The notes: generated from the sequence alone by a model not told the origin. A stretch of 64,000 nt of DNA from Pterobdella sp. o SKG-2022 (GCA_964035795.1 OZ038322.1:7145037-7209036); one strand, 5' to 3'; positions 13,985-26,577 are shown, counted from the stretch's first letter. Numbers and translations: made by a program.

Positions 13985-14430
13985 CAAACACACTAAATCA
14001 CTCACACCAACCCCAATAATAATCACAGAACCAGAAACAACTCATGCAATAAACACTCCAAAATAAAAAAACTTCATAGGACATCAAACACCTCAAACAC
14101 CTAGGACCCATAGCCATCAAACACTTAACCAATCTTTTCAACACCGCAATTAACACAAACACCATACCTCAAATATGGAAATCCGCGAAAATCATTCCCA
14201 TCGCCAAACCCAACAAAAACGCTTCACTCCCCTCCTTATACCGACCAATAGCTTTACTCTCTTCCATAACAAAAACTCTAGAGAAAATCATCCTCTCACA
14301 CATCACCAATAATATAACCCTCCCAACACATCAACACAGCTTTAGAGCAGCACACCACCCCATCAAAAACGCCATAATCACAGGCTTCAACAAAAAAATA
14401 AAACCTTCAAAGAACAATTATCGCTGAGCT
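13985..14430 (+). mobile_element. non-LTR retrotransposon fragment, Jockey/I-like RT fingers
   Basis: Frames read LKHLGPIAIKHLTNLFN (14095), IPQIWKSAKIIPIAKPNK (14165), SLYRPIALLSSITKTLEKII (14230) and HQHSFRAAHHPIKNAI (14330). This is the expected order of RT blocks 0-2 of the Jockey/I group. The segment is open for more than 100 codons with an A/C-rich coding strand unlike the surrounding T-rich DNA, and then breaks before the palm motifs. Confidence 0.75.
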
Positions 14431-15029
14431 CTTGGACAACTGGATGGTCTTGGTGATAACATAAAAGGCACCCAACCAGGACTAGGGTTCTCGGGGTGAA
14501 AAAAATGAAAAAACAAAAAAAATATACCAGAAAACATTAAACAATAACGTCAAACTTCAGTGTCGCAATTGAGAATTTGACACTACTGAGTCAAGCTTAA
14601 GCACATAGACATGTGAAGAATCACTGAAACAAAGACCACAAAAAATCTGTTTTGATATATTTAAAAATTACTTCGAGAACTGGAGTTTTGGAATACGAAC
14701 TAGAAAGAAAAATCAGAATTTTATGGTGCTTGAAATGCTGATGACGTGCCAAGAATTAAAAGCTTGGAATTTGTAAATCAGATTTTTAGAAATTTCCTAG
14801 TGAAAGATACTTAACGGTACTCCAGAATACCGCCATGATAATTATTAACGACGTAAAAGTATCGTAACTGCATACTAGTGCAGACATGAGAACGTTTTCA
14901 AATAGGTTAGTAACTTTTTTAAGGTTCAAGCAAATTGAAATAGTGCAAGGCGACATCAACAGGTAGGCAGACTTACTGACTGTGTGGCTTACAGTTAAAT
15001 TGATCCTTTGGTTTGTTTCAGAAAAAATG

Positions 15030-15545
15030 AATTACATTTATGAATAAAATTATAGCAGGATTTACTTCAGAGCCACATAGTGACACCTTGTCGTGGTTAG
15101 GTGGCTTGTGTGCCTCGAGGACCCTAAGAGCTAAAACGGCTAGAACTTTGCTCCTGTTAGGGTCACCCATGCTGGTCAGGTTGAAGGATAGAAGCCAGAC
15201 TAAATGTAGTTCTTGGCCTCCCAGGTTGGGATTTTGGCACAGGGCTAACAACCTTGTCCCAGAAAAAAAAAATTGTTACAAAAACAGCAACAAGAAAATT
15301 TTTTACACAAGTGTGCAATGGACCTCCGAAGTCTTCTTTGGAGACTTTTATGACTGGCAGTGGTGGAAGCCACGAGAAAACCACTAGCATGAAAAGGGAC
15401 ATTCTGAGCATTAAAGTGAAGGTCAGAATTGGTTTTTAGAATGTCTAAGCTGGCTCAAAACAGGAATGAGTGGAAACTTTTTGTTGCTGCCCTATGCGCC
15501 AATAGGCGTAACAGGCACTAATAATAACTTCAGAAGTTTCATAAG
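15030..15545 (+). mobile_element. internally deleted, non-autonomous RTE-type element
   Basis: The GC-richer segment 15075-15420 looks like the 5' leader of RTE-type elements ('ttgaaggatagaagccagac' at 15181, 'gggctaacaaccttgtccc' at 15242). It then enters KVRIGF-stop-NV at 15418, the start of the AP-endonuclease domain (RIGxWNVRT in the family). Within about 10 bp it continues as AQNRNEWKLFVAALCANRRN to a stop at 15520, which is the extreme C-terminus of an RTE ORF. The whole enzyme core is missing, joining head to tail. The end is followed by 'taataataac'. Such head-plus-tail derivatives can be mobilised by the parent. Confidence 0.65.
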
Positions 15546-16112
15546 CCACATTGTTATTATAAAAAAAAGAAAAAAAATGAAATTGTTATAATCAAGTAAT
15601 ATATAAATATTTATTCGCCAAAAGATCTAAGAGAAAAAATTTGAAGTTCTTGCCAAAACAATCAATGGTAGCAGTCTTATAAAGAGCGATTCAAAATACA
15701 AGTGAGTCACACCTGTGAGATCAGCACCCTTTAATACCTCATTTGTTGATGATTATGGTTTAAAAGTGTAAAAATATTTGAAAAAGCGATGGTTTGAGAT
15801 TATGTGTGACAAGGTATTTTGTGCAGGGCTTGATAGAAGGATGCGGATTTGATACCTCTGGGAAGGATGTCGGGAACCCCTGATAACATAACTGTTGGGG
15901 TTACAATAAAAACCATTGCTCAAATTTTGAAGCAGGGTAATATTTTTAACGATTAATACAATAATGCTAATATTATAGATACTGTTGTCTTTGAAGGTAA
16001 TGAATGCATTTTGAAAAGCATGTATCTATAACTGTCAAAATACAAAAAATATTAATAATTTGGGATGAACTAAAAAAAATAATTAGTTTTTGAGTATTAA
16101 CAAGTATTTAGA

Positions 16113-19100
16113 CTAACATATTCTTGGTTTTTTGGCATTGCAACTAGAAGCTATTTCACTCTTCTCTTTTTCGTTGTGCATTCGTTTAATAGTTCTTTCT
16201 TTGACATTATTTATATTTGAATGTACATTTCCATCAATAACACTACCTCCATCTTTTTTTCTGCCATTTTTATCATCTTCAAACTCTCCTCCTACGTTGA
16301 CCATGTGTAGCTTGTGTGCAAATCTTTTCATTAAAACTTTTTTCTCTTTGCTCAACACGGGTATACAATAAGGCATGAGGCTGTGGCAAAATTGAAAACG
16401 CGCGGTATTTTCGTTTATCCAATAAAAATAATACAAGGATAGTAAAAGATAGAAGCAACTCACAGATCAAGCAGGGGTGGTGTGAGGTTGTTGTAGTGAG
16501 CAACCACCTCCACCAACAACTCTCTGCCCTTCTCAAACATATTACTCTGCCCTCCTGAAAAATCAAGCCTCATTTTTACTTTTTTTCAATGATTTTGTTT
16601 ATAATGGAGCACGTTATGTTTATAAATCAATTATAGTTTCAGGCAAATGGTAAAAAACCCTTAAACAAGCAATACTAATAAAATATGTTGGTATTCAAAC
16701 ACACATACTGGACTTGTTGGCCTCCTTCGCAAGCACCAGACACCACAGCATGACACTCTCAACTCGTGCCTCATCTGCATACAACTCATCATCGTCATCA
16801 AGATGCTGCAGCAGACACAACATCATATCAGCAAGCACATCACACTGCACCAACACCTCTACTAATGGCCTCCATTCTGTTGCTATTTCATCTGTATGCC
16901 ATTTTCTATGGTTTTTAATACAAGGAAAGTTGAAAAGACAATAGATAGATAGAATGAATGATAGATTGATATAGAGACAACGGATTATGAAGCTATTAGA
17001 AAGGCTTTTAAAAGTTAATATGAAGACCGGTTTGGTATGGTTAAAATGCTGAGATGAACCATTTCGTTTGCATTTTACTCTACAGGCAATAATGATTGAA
17101 GTTTAAAAGTTGTGTATCTAACACAAGTCTATAACGTAGAAACAACGATACTAATCGATCCTGGGCATGACGTTAAAAAGCACTTGTCCAAAGCAAGACA
17201 TTAAAAGGCATCTACGCCCCAGCGTTTAGGCCTGCTACCATTTCAGGGTACAAATCTAAACGACATTTCCCCGTCCTCCAGTAATCCTTTGGAGTTACTA
17301 ATTTTATCTTGTTCCAAGATAATTTTTTGGAGGACCCCACACAGACTGTTTCATCAGTCTGCTCTCATAGGTTCTTAGGAAAAGTTCTTAATGTGCAAAG
17401 AAACATCCTAAGATCAACACTAACAGTCTGATGATGAAGATAGGGTACGTTCCTAACTTAAACGGCGGAACATGAGGGTAATAAAAAAATAACCATACTA
17501 ATTAAAAACGAAATAAAATTTGAAAAAACTAGCGATGATCGCCAATAAACAGTGCTTAAACGCGAGTGTTCTTATATAATGTTAAAGTTGAAATTATAAC
17601 ACAAAAGAAACCCTACCAGCTGAATGGATAGAGTTCAAGAAACTTTTGCAGTGAGATAGGGACGATAAAGCCAGCTTGCTGTTGAATATTTATTTATTTA
17701 ATCATCATCATCATCGTTTTACTTCCGTTTCCATGCTAGCATGGATTGGACGAACTTTTAGTATATTTTTATATTCACATAACGCTTTTAAATACATATC
17801 AGCTCTATGAGACATACTGAAGAAAAAAATTTGTATACAATTTGTTATTTCAGTTTCAATTTTAAATTAATGAATGACTGAAAATCCAAAGAATTTTTAC
17901 TATATTGATATACACTACCGACATTTTGATTACGTGGTTTGATTAGGCATAAGATTTAAAGATATATAAAATAATCTTATAAAAAACGTTAAAGGTAACT
18001 AATTATCTTTGATAAGATACAAGCATTAAGCTATTTGAAAATCAAATAATTTTCAAACATGTCATTGGTTAATCATCAACGAATGGGATATATCAATTTC
18101 AGACCTGTCTGTTTGCAAGAACACTTCAATGTCGTTCAAAAGATACTTCATAGCGTTGCTTAACTTTGTATCCTTGAAACTCTGCAAAGTAATGAGTAGT
18201 TAGAAAGTTATAAAGGATAAAAGAACGTTAGTCGTTGGAACCAATGGCCCCTCTGCACAATCTATCAGTAAATTTTTGTACTTCAAATGAAATCTTTTAT
18301 ATAAGCACAATGAGTAACGCTGAAATATTAATTAGAAAACGAACAAGCCAAAATTATAACGCACAAAAGTCAACCCTTATATATAGGTGCGCAGCCACTC
18401 CTTACAGGCATGTTCAAGTACAGAACATGCATTCACACCTAATGGAAAGTTACCCAAAAAGTCTTTATACATTCATAACGGGGAATTAACCTCAACATGA
18501 TGGTTTTCTTGATGATTTTTGTCACAAAATGATCAATGAACTAGTAACATATTGAAAAAAGTTTGAAATAAAATAATAAAAATTTTCGCATAATGAAAAC
18601 TTTTAAATTAATGGAACAAATTTATTTTCGAAAAGTCACAAAAATCAATTTTATTTCTTATTTTTTTATTGCTTACAAAAGTTATGGTACCCGTTGCAAA
18701 GACTACATTTTGGCGAAAAATTATTTAATTTGTCACAGATTATTTAATTGAACAAGAAGCTATCTAATTTGTGGCAAAGACTATTGTATAGGTCGTGAAA
18801 CCCTATATTGAAAATAGAAATATATTAATAAAAGCTCATAAGTTTTATATATATACATCAATTTTATGAAGATACCTTAGAATGTATACAGTATGCCTCC
18901 AGTATCTTCCCCATCGACTCTTGTATATAAAGGCAATATTTTGCATTGAAATCATCTTCATCCACCCACTCCTCTTTATAATCAACCTCATCATCATCGT
19001 TCATACCATTATCATCATCCTCATCATCTGTTTTCTCTTCAATCACATTAGACTCTGATCAACAAATTCAATACTTTCAATTAAATTTTCGATTGTTAAG

Positions 19101-22100
19101 CAAAAAAGTATATGAGATTTAAAAAAGATAAACAATTAAAAGCAATAGTATGAACCAAAAACTTGATGTAAAAAATTATTCAATATAAATATGATAATTC
19201 CAAGTGATTTTTACATGGAAATGTTAAATTTGCAATGAAAAGCCTTGTACATTATTTTTTAACTACCTGCTTGATTTGAAACTATTGTTTTATCTATGCT
19301 ATTCTACTTCATTGTGAGATTAGAAGAAATTATTCAAATTATTTAGAAGATATATTAAATATATCCTTTTATAAGATTGAGCTCTTGTTGGGTCAACGAT
19401 TAACACATGTTCTGCAGTGTAATGCACCAGCTAATCACACAAAAATGGAAGTATAAAGATGATAAACAATGGAAAAATATTTTGAAACATAATATCAAAT
19501 AAATTAATATTTAAATAAACACGTATTGTAAAAGCCTTCAATGAAACACTAAATCACCAAACCATGCTAGCATGGAAACGGACGCAAAACGTTGATGATG
19601 ATGAAACATATGAAGTTAAGGATGTATAATTCGTCAAAAAAAAGACCTAATGTATAAGAAAACTATATTTATTGAGTATTTTTTTCCTTTATCCACATCC
19701 TTATTATTTACATATCACAAATAAATAGACACAGGCAGAATAAATAATGATGTTACCCACCTTTATCGGAATGGGGGAGGTTTTTGGCATCATTATAATG
19801 GTATATCTGAGCTTCCCAGTAATGCTTCTGCAGTTAAAAATTACATTAGTTATATTTTGATTAGCATCGGATGTAAAAAGTCAAGAAACGCCTATTTTTT
19901 CAACATCTATATAGCACGCTTTTTACAGAAAATTGAGGATGTATCAAAGGTGCCAGGATAATCTAATATAGTTTGAAAAGTTATAATTTATAAAAATTTT
20001 AAATCCTACTATAATTCTAGATTATTCAGACCTTATCATAAAACATTAGTTAAAATTATTTTTATGATAAGGTCTAACTTATCTAATATTTTAAGTAACT
20101 TTAAATAAATGGTTGTTTGATATTCCTAATATAATTGAACATTCAAGTTTAACATTCCTATTCTAAAATGTTTTTTTTATTAATTAATTATTTATTTTAA
20201 TTCACTCTTTTACATTCTATAAAGATAGAATTATAAAGTTTATATACAATGATATAATGTAATGTAGTATTTCTGAAGCGCTTTTTCTTATAGATCAAAG
20301 CTGTGGAACAGGTGCTAATTTTCTGCTCACGCTGGATCAATCTCGGTAACTTTAGATAATTAGTCTAACGTTCTACCCCTGAGCTATACATGGGTCAACA
20401 TGATGACAATACTTACAGGGTAAAGAGGAAAACCATAATGCTATTTCTTAATTCACTAATTATTCAAACATACCTACAGAATTAAGAGATACAATTTTAT
20501 ATTTTTCACTAAGTTTAATTGATAATGTGGTTTCAACATACAGAAAGCTATTGAGCTAATGTTAAGTGTTTGATTTTAATTGTTTTTGTATAAAGCTAAT
20601 TCAGAGACAAAAGACCAACCTTGAGAAACATGAGAGCCAATACAGCAGCCTCCCTCCACTCTTCTATGCTGGCCATCTCACCATGGGTGCACTCGTGTCT
20701 CAGTTCCACCAACCTCACAGGCATTTTTGTCTGAGTTTAGTATTAGTTTTGGAGATATGGTTGATATAGAAAATTTTTTGATGTTTGTCTTTATGATGGT
20801 TTTTCTGGAAATTATTTTATAATTTGTTAGTATATGTAGCTTTCAAATAAAAGCTCAAACAAATCTGAAACTTTTCAATTTTTGAAACATTTTTCTGTTT
20901 CAACTGAAAATGGAGTGAAAGTTGTATTAACCTTTCTTGCAAGCCTGGTGAGAGATACCACATACTGTTTATCCTGCATGCTTTCCAACAAGTCATTCAC
21001 AAACCTTTATTAATTGACAATTATTCAATATAAAACTTATTATAATGAATTATGTATCAGGTAAAAATTCATTACCAAATACATGATACTGTTTCATTTC
21101 AAAATTTAAAGATTTGATGGATTGTTATACTAAAATGGTGAGAAAATACAAATAATAGCACATGTTTAATGGATAGCCAACCTGGTGATGGCATAGGAAT
21201 ATTGAACAGACACTTGTGATGAAGTGAGAAAAGGTTGATTAACAGTTTTCATTGCTGTGCCAAAAACATTTGTATTGTCATTTTTTAAATTTGAAGTTTG
21301 CTGGTTGTTGTGATCTAATAGTTGAGCTTCTGTCAACAACATAGTTAACTTAACTCCAAGTGAAAGGTCGTTGGTGAATCTATATGAAAAGCAATAGTTA
21401 AAATATGATCTATTATATTTTTAAAGAAAATATTTTACTAAAACTAAAGGGAATTTTAATTTTCAAATTAAAATTTGGTCTGATGCCTCACATGCATTTC
21501 CAGCATGATAAACTGCCAAAATAAAATCTGATATACCAACCAGCTTTCGAGTGGACTATCCAGTCAAGCTAAGATTGCTTAGACAAAGTATTCACCTAAT
21601 ACAACATGGATATATAGAAGATGATGAGAATAGTAAAAGGTATTTTCAATTTTCAAGATGCAAAGCTCACTTAATTGCTTTTTAAAAAATGAGAAAAAAA
21701 AATTGTGAAAAACCCAACTTTTCCATTAACATGGGCATCTTTTATGGCAATGGGTCAAGTCCTGTCATGTTTACGCTGTAGCTTGGAACAGTTTTCAAAA
21801 ATCAGAAATCAAATTAGTGCACAAGACATTTTCTACTCAGCTGAGGTGGAGTTTTATATCTAAAAAGTCTTCTCACAGAAGTTAAGAAAATTTTGAAAAA
21901 ATGGATTCTACACATGAACAATGGCAAAACAGAAGTTTTGACAATAGAAAAAAACAATGATGAATGAAAGAGTTGCAAAAAGTTAAGCATGTTACTCAAC
22001 ATGAGAGAAGAATGGAAAATGAAAAAACCATTTCAATTATGTGATAGCAATGCTAAGTAAGATTTTGAGTTCAAAGGTTCCAAGAAAAAAAAGATTAGGA

Positions 22101-22835
22101 TATACAGTGCTTACTTATAGAGTATTATGCTCTTCAAATGTAGCTCATGGGAAATTGACAAAGGAATGAGACAATCAATAGATTCCTTCAACAAGAGAAT
22201 GGTCTCACAAGTGTGCAGTATCTTCTGGCCCAACCAAACGCCATTTGAAACAGTAAACACTCTGGCAGAACCTACATTTTAAATTGTTACAAGATGTAGG
22301 CAAATGTTAGGCTAGATTCTTTGAAGAAATGACAACAAGCTACAATGAAATGCTTTGACTCAAAAAAAAAAAGAAAGACCATGCACCAGCCTCCCAACAC
22401 CCATCAAAAGAAACTTAAAAAGCCATAAGCTAACACTCAATGAAGCAATTGAGCTGGCTCAAAACAGCAAACACTAGAAGCTAAAGACAAGCCTGGTATA
22501 GATCTACCAATTAAAAAAGGATTGAATAAATTTGATTCTTTTTCGTAAACTCTGAATATATATACATATATAACAATAACAAAATCCTTACTTGCAACTC
22601 CAGCTTTGCATTAAACTACAAGCCCATCTTTTTTTCTCAATCTTTTCACTGAATACACTTGTGTAAACCTTTCTCCATTCATCACTAAAATATTGTTTAT
22701 CACATGTTGTAAAGTAACAATGCTAAAATTTGTATCAAATGAAAAACTCTAACATGAATTATTTAAAAGAAATATTGCAATATAGAACCTTGTTTTCCAC
22801 GGAACAATTCTTTTTTTTCTTTTTATAAAGTTCAT
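16113..22835 (-). CDS. LAS1L: LAS1-like pre-rRNA ITS2 endonuclease, 12 exons, 474 aa
   Basis: Las1 is the HEPN-family nuclease that, with the Grc3/NOL9 kinase, cuts ITS2 during 60S ribosome maturation in the nucleolus. My exons, in transcript order (minus strand, low..high): 22789-22835, 22592-22684, 21182-21379, 20932-21004, 20620-20730, 19761-19827, 18876-19054, 18105-18181, 17779-17816, 16709-16891, 16464-16554, 16113-16380. All junctions are GT-AG and phase-consistent. The start reads MNFIKRKKRIVPWKT, matching the family's RIVPWRS start, then EWRKVYTSVFS. QYSYAITRFVNDLLE spans exons 3-4. The catalytic RxxxxH is RHECTH, residues 148-153, inside LVELRHECTHGEMAS, followed by KHYWEAQIYHY. Exon 7 is acidic. 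The C-terminus ends in basic KKPR. It is shorter than vertebrate LAS1L, nearer yeast length. The 38-nt exon 9 is the least certain. Introns carry a SINE and two 'catgctagcatgga' repeats. Confidence 0.9.
17160..17480. repeat. unclassified GC-richer insertion in LAS1L intron 9
   Basis: This segment is clearly richer in G and C than its surroundings and contains a 7-bp hairpin, CAGACTG-tttcat-CAGTCTG, at about 17341-17360, with 'acagtctgatgatga' again at 17424. It has no coding frame. It could be a fragment of a mobile element, but I cannot name a family. Confidence 0.35.
17700..17755 (-). repeat. dispersed repeat fragment, 'catgctagcatgga' type
   Basis: The minus strand reads tccatgctagcatggaaacg, then gaagtaaaacgatgatgatg. 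A second copy in the opposite orientation lies at 19560-19603. I recall this motif with its GATGAT tail as a common dispersed repeat in cephalopods and other molluscs. It lies 24 bp downstream (in the LAS1L transcript) of the exon 9 donor. Confidence 0.6.
19560..19603 (+). repeat. dispersed repeat fragment, 'catgctagcatgga' type
   Basis: accatgctagcatggaaacg followed by gacgcaaaacgttgatgatg. Same family as 17700-17755 but opposite orientation; both lie in LAS1L introns. The end 'gac..aaacg' plus GAT/AAT repeats resembles the 3' tail of the LINE at 44960-46215. Confidence 0.6.
20028..20075. repeat. near-perfect inverted repeat (hairpin), 16-bp arms
   Basis: AGACCTTATCATAAAA and TTTTATGATAAGGTCT are perfect reverse complements separated by about 13 bp. 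This is a strong cruciform-forming sequence inside LAS1L intron 5. It could be the remnant of a foldback element. Confidence 0.8.
20265..20400 (-). mobile_element. tRNA-derived SINE
   Basis: On the minus strand the copy begins with an A-box-like tRNA head, tagctcaggggtagaacg, then ttagactaattatc. A degenerate B box (gagattgatcc) follows about 30 bp later, and the copy runs into a tail containing aaagcgcttcagaaatac, which resembles the 'gcgct..aaaat' 3' end of the L2-like LINE at 9380. It lies in LAS1L intron 5. The tRNA body is too diverged to be a working tRNA gene. Confidence 0.65.
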
Positions 22836-23140
22836 GCCAAAAAGATATCGCCCAAAAGCCGACTGTTTAGAGAAATACCGCGCTGTTTTTATTACTGCCA
22901 CTCCACAAGCACTTTACGCTTACTATATAAAGTTTTTTACCCTCACCAATAGGATTGAAGCAGATACAAACCAGCTTTTCAAATTTATTAAAAGCATTGA
23001 TAAAAAATAGCAAAAAAAACTAAACCAAAACAATGCTTTTTAGCAGAAGAAATAACAAATAAAAAAATTTGGCTCAAGTTTGTTTCAGTACTATTGGTCA
23101 GGGAAAAAATTGTAAACGCGAACTTCCACTCGGCCAATTT
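22836..23140. promoter_or_regulatory. probable bidirectional promoter between LAS1L and TYW2
   Basis: Only 305 bp separate the two divergent start codons, so both promoters and 5' UTRs must lie here or overlap. The segment is AT-rich with a GC-richer patch at 22845-22915 near the LAS1L start. I see no convincing TATA box, which fits housekeeping genes. This is inferred from gene arrangement alone. Confidence 0.55.
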
Positions 23141-25878
23141 ATGAATTCCATGTGCGCCGTCATTGTCACCCTAGAGGATTCTTCGAAACTGAAGTAACAT
23201 CGAAAAATTCTTCAATGAAATTTTATATTTTTCTAAAATAATGCTCAAAATTGAGCCAGCTATAATTTTTCAGATTTTATTTGAAAAATGAAACGTTATA
23301 TGACGAAGATTTCTTGTGTAAAAGAGTAGCAGAGAATGAGTTAGCATTGCCCGTGAAAAAAGAATTTTTTCAGAAATATTCACATGTGTTCAAGAATGAA
23401 AAGGAATCTTTTGATTGGAAGAAATTGAAAGTTAAGTATAAAAGCGAGGTAACTTTGCCAAAAAATCCAAAAAAGCTGTCATGCACTCCTCTAAAAATTT
23501 TTAAAAATAAAATAAATAATGAAAATGTCTTCAACGAAATTCTTTATGATCTTCCAGCTTCTTTTGAAAAATTTGAAGATCTACTCTTGTTTCCAACGAA
23601 TTGTTTAAAATCTTCATTTTGGAATGATCAAAGTAAAAAATTTTACGTTAATTTTTTCTTTCATTTTTATTTCATTTAATAAGAAAAATTTATAAATATA
23701 CTGAATTCATAGATAATCTTCTGTTATTGGCTGAGGCATATAATTGCAAAAGGATAGCAGTCAAAAATGCAATAAGCAATGATGACTTCAGAACTCCTAA
23801 AGTGCAGTTGAGACTTGGGTCAAATAATGAAGTCAATCGAGTAGAAAACAACATCAAGTTGTTACACTTATTTCTTATTTTCTGGATACAGAATAAAAAC
23901 CATCTTAAATCATAATTTCATAGAAAATTAGTTAAATTCTTATTAGTATAGTTTTCTATAATTATATAATTATTTAGCAAACAAAAAAACAGTTTATTTC
24001 AACTTTTCAAAGGCATTGTATATGTTTTTAAAGAATATTTTATAACAAATACATTTATTAACATTCATGATAAAGCTAAAATTATCAAAAATTGTAGCCT
24101 TTGTTCTTCTATGATTGTTTTTAAAAATGTCATATTTGATTTTTTTGTTAAAAATTTATATATATATATATATATATATATTTATTTATTTATTTATTTA
24201 TATTTATATATGCTGTTAACTGTTAATAATTTCATTATTAAGTACATTATTTAACATGGCTTTTGTTCATAAAACACCTTTTTTAATGTTGAACAATCTT
24301 TTAATTTTATTCCTAGTTCATTGTTTCAAGTTGTTGAGCAATCTGTTTTGTTAACACTAAAACAATTTCACTTTTTCATTCATTTCAAAACACTTCGATA
24401 ACATAACCTAGTATCCCTACATAAATGGCATACAACAATAACCCCAGGTACCACTTGAATCTGCAATACAACATGTTCAGCCAGGGGAACATCACAGAGA
24501 AAATGAGGATCAGTGCCAGGGACTGTTCTCAAGAAACCATTGTTGATCTCTATGCTGGTAAACCATTCTTATAACATATAGATATAGACCGCTGTATAGT
24601 TTGTTTTTTAATGATTAAATAGGTTTGTAAAAATTATGATCAAGATGAATGTTTCTTAAAGATTGATTGGTCTTCATTTAATTTTAATGTTGTTATTTAC
24701 AGGTATTGGCTACTTCACTTTGAGTTATCTCAAGCATGCAAGGTAACAAAATAAAAATGATTCATAAGCATAAAAACTACATCCATTAATCAAACGCAAC
24801 ACAGATGCAAGCTTTTATATGCATGTGAATGGAACAAACATGCAGTAGATGCCTTGCGCACAAATCTCAAGTTGAACAACATCCTATCAGACCATTGTGT
24901 CATCCTCTATGGAGACTGCAACCAGGTAACTGAAATCAATATTCTTTTGTATGTTATTATCTTTTCAAGGATTTTTTAATTGGTTGAGTGTTGGTTGCAA
25001 CAGTGTTTGTAAGTTTACTTGGAGTGTATATTATCTAGTGTAGAAGTGTTTCAACTCATTGAAATGTGAAAATGTTTTGCATTGTTATAATATATTGATT
25101 ATTCTATGCCATTTGCTTGGGTTATTCAACTTGCTGAAGAAAATCTTTTTAAAATTTAAAATTTTTCTCAAAATATATGTACTTTCGAGAAAATTCTTCA
25201 ATTTTATTTTAGGTGTGTCCCTGTAACATAGCTGACAGGGTCAACCTAGGCCTTTTACCCTCATCTGAAGGTTATTATGTTTATCTATAACGTCAGTAAA
25301 AACGCTCACCAATCACTTTCTTATTTATTTGTTTATATGTTTCAAATATTGTAAAACATTCCAAGAACGTTATTTTATACTTATCGTTATAGTATATATT
25401 CCATTTCAAATGACCATGCTTGTGATTGGCAGGAGGTTGGTTGAAGGCTTGTGGAGCATTGAAGTGGGACAAAGGAGGTGTTTTGCACATTCATGGTAAT
25501 GTACGTGATGATTATAAGGATGTTCATAAAGATGTATCAGACGCTTGTTTCCATGATGAACGTTCTAAAAATAATAACATGAAGATGGAAAATTCAGTTG
25601 TGAGCAATATATCATGTAATAAAAGTATCAAAAAAAGCTGGATAGAATGGGCAATGTATGTAGAAAAAAGAATCACTACTCTAATGAAAGCACAGATAAG
25701 AGAAAGACCCAAATTCAAGAAAGCATCAAAAAGTGATGAGTCATTAGTCGGTGTTGATGAATTGAGTCCCGAGAGCAGTAAGCAAGTTAAAGTGAGGGTG
25801 GTGCATGTGGAGCATGTGAAATCCTTTGCACCCAGAGTAGATCATATGGTTGCGGATGTTGTCGTGTCCTATGAATGA
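23141..25878 (+). CDS. TYW2: tRNA wybutosine-synthesizing protein 2 homolog (TRMT12), 8 exons, 443 aa
   Basis: TYW2 transfers the aminocarboxypropyl group of S-adenosylmethionine to the modified G37 of tRNA-Phe in wybutosine synthesis (cytosolic). Exons: 23141-23193, 23274-23632, 23713-23857, 24448-24557, 24703-24742, 24805-24925, 25213-25270, 25433-25878, all GT-AG and phase-consistent. Motifs: CAVIVTLEDS near the N-terminus; NMFSQGNITEKMR; SAM-binding DLYAGIGYFTLSYL around residue 218 (spanning exons 4-5); acidic ACEWNKHAVDALRTNL; GDCNQ; IADRVNLGLLPSSE; GGVLHIHGNV; and near the end HVKSFAPRVDHMVADVVV. These match human TRMT12 in order, and the length (448 aa in human) agrees. An alternative start is the second ATG at 23150. 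The exon 2 donor was placed at 23633 because the later GT at 23647 breaks the frame. Confidence 0.93.
24159..24202. repeat. (TA)n and (TTTA)n microsatellite
   Basis: About 11 TA units run into about 5 TTTA units within TYW2 intron 3. Confidence 0.9.
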
Positions 25879-25924
25879 TTGCCATCATCAACTCATACTT
25901 CTATTTAATACTGTATACTTCAAA

Positions 25925-26420
25925 TAAATTATTTGTATAAAGATGAGCTTTCTTAGTTTTTTTTATTTTTATATACATACTGTGGTTGTTATTTTCACTA
26001 TTATATGACGTAGGTGGCCAAATGTTTTCTTTTGAATCCTGTTAGACCCATCAAAATGATATGTTGCCTTTGCATCTCATTTTGCAAATTATAGTGATCT
26101 TGGGTTTTTCAAACTTCTGACAATCCGTTTGGCTTTTCTCAACTTTCATTCATAAGGGTTATGCCGAGCCATGGTTTCCACTATGTTTCTTTCACCTGGC
26201 TTGACATCATGAAAATTGTTTGTGTTTCTGAAAAGATTTCTCAGACTACGAAGTCTAAAACATTACTCCGTAATGTGTTGAGAGCATTTTGAACTCTATC
26301 GATTTCAGTAAAAATACTTGCGATGGCGGACATGTTATCGACCATCATCATAATCTACTTTGAGCCACCATAAAGGTTTGGAGCAAAGTTTTATGGCTGT
26401 ATGCCCTTACTAACGCCAAC
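25925..26420. other. intergenic, no gene seen
   Basis: Starts with AATAAA-like signals just past the TYW2 stop (25922-25927, 'caaataaatt'), a plausible polyadenylation signal. The rest, from about 26040, is less AT-rich but has no frame or motif I recognise. It may be part of the decayed element continuing to 28500. Confidence 0.4.
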
Positions 26421-26577
26421 TATTTAGACCAGAAATTGGGTATTTTTATCGAGAAACCATCTCAAGGTTATTTTCAACCAAGACTGAAAAGCGCTCCACC
26501 CTCCCGCGAGGTAGACTTACCCCCGGTGGTTACCAATCCAGAATTTCAAATCTCGGGGTTGAAATCACACGAAAATA

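Noticed and set aside
16714..16944. Plus-strand Ser/Thr-rich 76-residue ORF
   Set aside because: It is the antisense of LAS1L exon 10, which has matching splice sites and phase.
23281..23679. Single-exon gene starting at 23281
   Set aside because: The first codon is TTG and the sequence is the inside of TYW2 exon 2, with a good acceptor just upstream and exon 1 at 23141.
25426..25523. Start of a gene at 25426
   Set aside because: This frame is TYW2 exon 8 plus a few intron bases; the true acceptor is at 25431-25432.
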